From assembly GCA_017964785.1 (NCBI GenBank), contig JAGCRH010000112.1, positions 1-42,261 on the forward strand: a DNA stretch of 42,261 bases. Reading direction: 5' to 3'. The notes under the pieces were generated by a model that worked only from the letters and a program-made list of their open reading frames with translations, did not search any database and was not told the DNA's origin. The translations under genes were made by a program, and so were the position numbers. Numbering within the stretch: position 1 is the first letter of the stretch; each line of letters starts with the position of its first letter. The stretch is from Prevotella sp. (GTDB lineage Bacteria; Bacteroidota; Bacteroidia; Bacteroidales; Bacteroidaceae). This document shows, piece after piece, positions 41,381 to 42,261 of this stretch.

Positions 41381-42261
41381 TTAGTCGGCTACGAGTGTGA
41401 AGCGCTTGAAGGCAACGATCTTCAAATCCTTGTCCTGCTTAGCGAGCCACTGGGCAACAGTAGCCTTGTCGCCGTCGCCGAACTGGAACTCCTGGTCAAC
41501 CAGACAACTCTCCTTCAAGAACTTCTGTACACGACCCTTGGCGATGTTCTCGATCATCGGCATCTTCAGTTGGGCCTCACCCTCGACCTTTGCCTCGGCA
41601 ATGATCTTGCGGGCCTCGTCAGCCTGCTCCTTGGTGAGCCAACCCTTAGCGGTGTTGCTCTCGATGTGATCCTCAGAGTCAACGAGGTTGGGGTTGATGC
41701 CAGCCTTCTTAACCTTCATCTCCACAAACTTCTCCACCTGCTCCAACTTGGTCTTCTCGAAAGAGGTCTTGTACTCCTCGTCGAGGATCTTCTGGTCTAC
41801 GCTCTGGGCATCGAGAGCCACGGGCTTCATAGCAGCCACCTGCATGGCTACGAGGTGACCCTGCTCAGCAGCAGCCTTGTTGGTCTGAACCATGGTGCAG
41901 AGGGTGTGCTTGCCCATGTGGTCGTAGATCTCCACATTGTCACCTTCGAGCGTCAGGTAACCATCGAGTTCCATCTTCTCACCGGTGATACCAGAACGCT
42001 GTGTCACAGCCTCCTGAGCACTCTGACCATTGATGTCGAGGGCCTTTACAGCCTCGATGTCGGCACACTTGGCGGCGATGGCAGCGTCGAGGATGCTCTG
42101 TGTCAGAGCGATGAAATCGGCACCGTTAGCCACGAAGTCGGTCTCGCACTTCAAGGCGAGCATAGCAGCGAAGCCGTCCACCTTCTTTACGAGTACACAA
42201 CCATTAGATGTCTCACGGTCGCTACGCTTGGCAGCGATAGCCAGGCCACGCTCACGGAGCA
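41381..42261 (-). CDS. tsf: Translation elongation factor Ts, C-terminal 293 residues (cut by window edge)
   Basis: The right-hand edge removes roughly the first 40 residues, so only the core and C-terminal part are present. EF-Ts recycles EF-Tu by exchanging GDP for GTP. Visible signatures are the N-terminal-domain end LRERGLAIAAKR, the conserved ALKCETDFVANGADF, the dimerisation core HMGKHTLCTMVQTNKAA and VAMQVAAMKPVALD, and the C-terminal module with IENIAKGRVQKFLKESCLVDQ. The reading frame is open to the window edge with no start codon needed inside it. An intrinsic terminator follows. Confidence 0.96.
   Translation of the reverse strand, partial: LRERGLAIAAKRSDRETSNGCVLVKKVDGFAAMLALKCETDFVANGADFIALTQSILDAAIAAKCADIEAVKALDINGQSAQEAVTQRSGITGEKMELDGYLTLEGDNVEIYDHMGKHTLCTMVQTNKAAAEQGHLVAMQVAAMKPVALDAQSVDQKILDEEYKTSFEKTKLEQVEKFVEMKVKKAGINPNLVDSEDHIESNTAKGWLTKEQADEARKIIAEAKVEGEAQLKMPMIENIAKGRVQKFLKESCLVDQEFQFGDGDKATVAQWLAKQDKDLKIVAFKRFTLVAD

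Overview
The window looks like a chromosomal segment of a Prevotella-type Bacteroidota (Prevotellaceae, gut or rumen lifestyle). Four things support this: SusC/SusD pairs with a hybrid two-component system (HTCS), Bacteroidota promoters of the TTTG / TAnnTTTG type, type IX secretion genes porU and porV, and a single-chain PurL. The species call is an inference. Genes are packed tightly: the longest non-coding stretch is about 215 bp (15449-15663), and no tRNA, rRNA, CRISPR array, transposase or prophage gene is visible.

Region 1 (1-19677) is a polysaccharide utilization locus (PUL). Transcribed leftwards are susC-susD-susC-susD, a DUF1735-type lipoprotein, a GH10-fold lipoprotein with an inserted carbohydrate-binding module, a secreted multi-jelly-roll protein ending in a type I dockerin, and the first 55 codons of another exported protein. 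A divergent HTCS regulator (15664-19677) faces the first susC. The order matches the xusABCDE-xyn10C xylan loci of Prevotella and Bacteroides, so xylan is the likely substrate. The GH10-like protein, however, has lost both catalytic glutamates and is probably a surface glycan-binding protein. The HTCS would sense an oligosaccharide in the periplasm and activate the susC promoter at 15537-15568, where direct GTAACA repeats sit just upstream.

Region 2 (19680-31075) holds a polyprenyl diphosphate synthase and an OmpA-type lipoprotein (leftwards). Rightwards it holds an M1-peptidase-like protein with a damaged zinc site, purL, two half-size chromate-transporter (CHR) proteins overlapping purL and each other by 4 bp, and an exported GH2 beta-glucuronidase.

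Region 3 (31076-42261) holds a large RluA-type pseudouridine synthase and a pyridoxamine-kinase-like PfkB protein (leftwards), an SF1 helicase (rightwards), then a leftward group: FAH-family hydrolase, porU, porV and ispF. The 3' part of tsf (EF-Ts), with its terminator, closes the window.

The most unusual feature is a set of short tandem repeats, mostly with a strict 7-bp period (TTCACTA, TTCACCT, TTCAATT, ATTAAGA, TTATCAT types). Purine-rich on the sense strand, they sit just upstream of start codons. In the opposite orientation they lie in frame inside coding sequences, including two signal peptides and two sites in the pseudouridine synthase.
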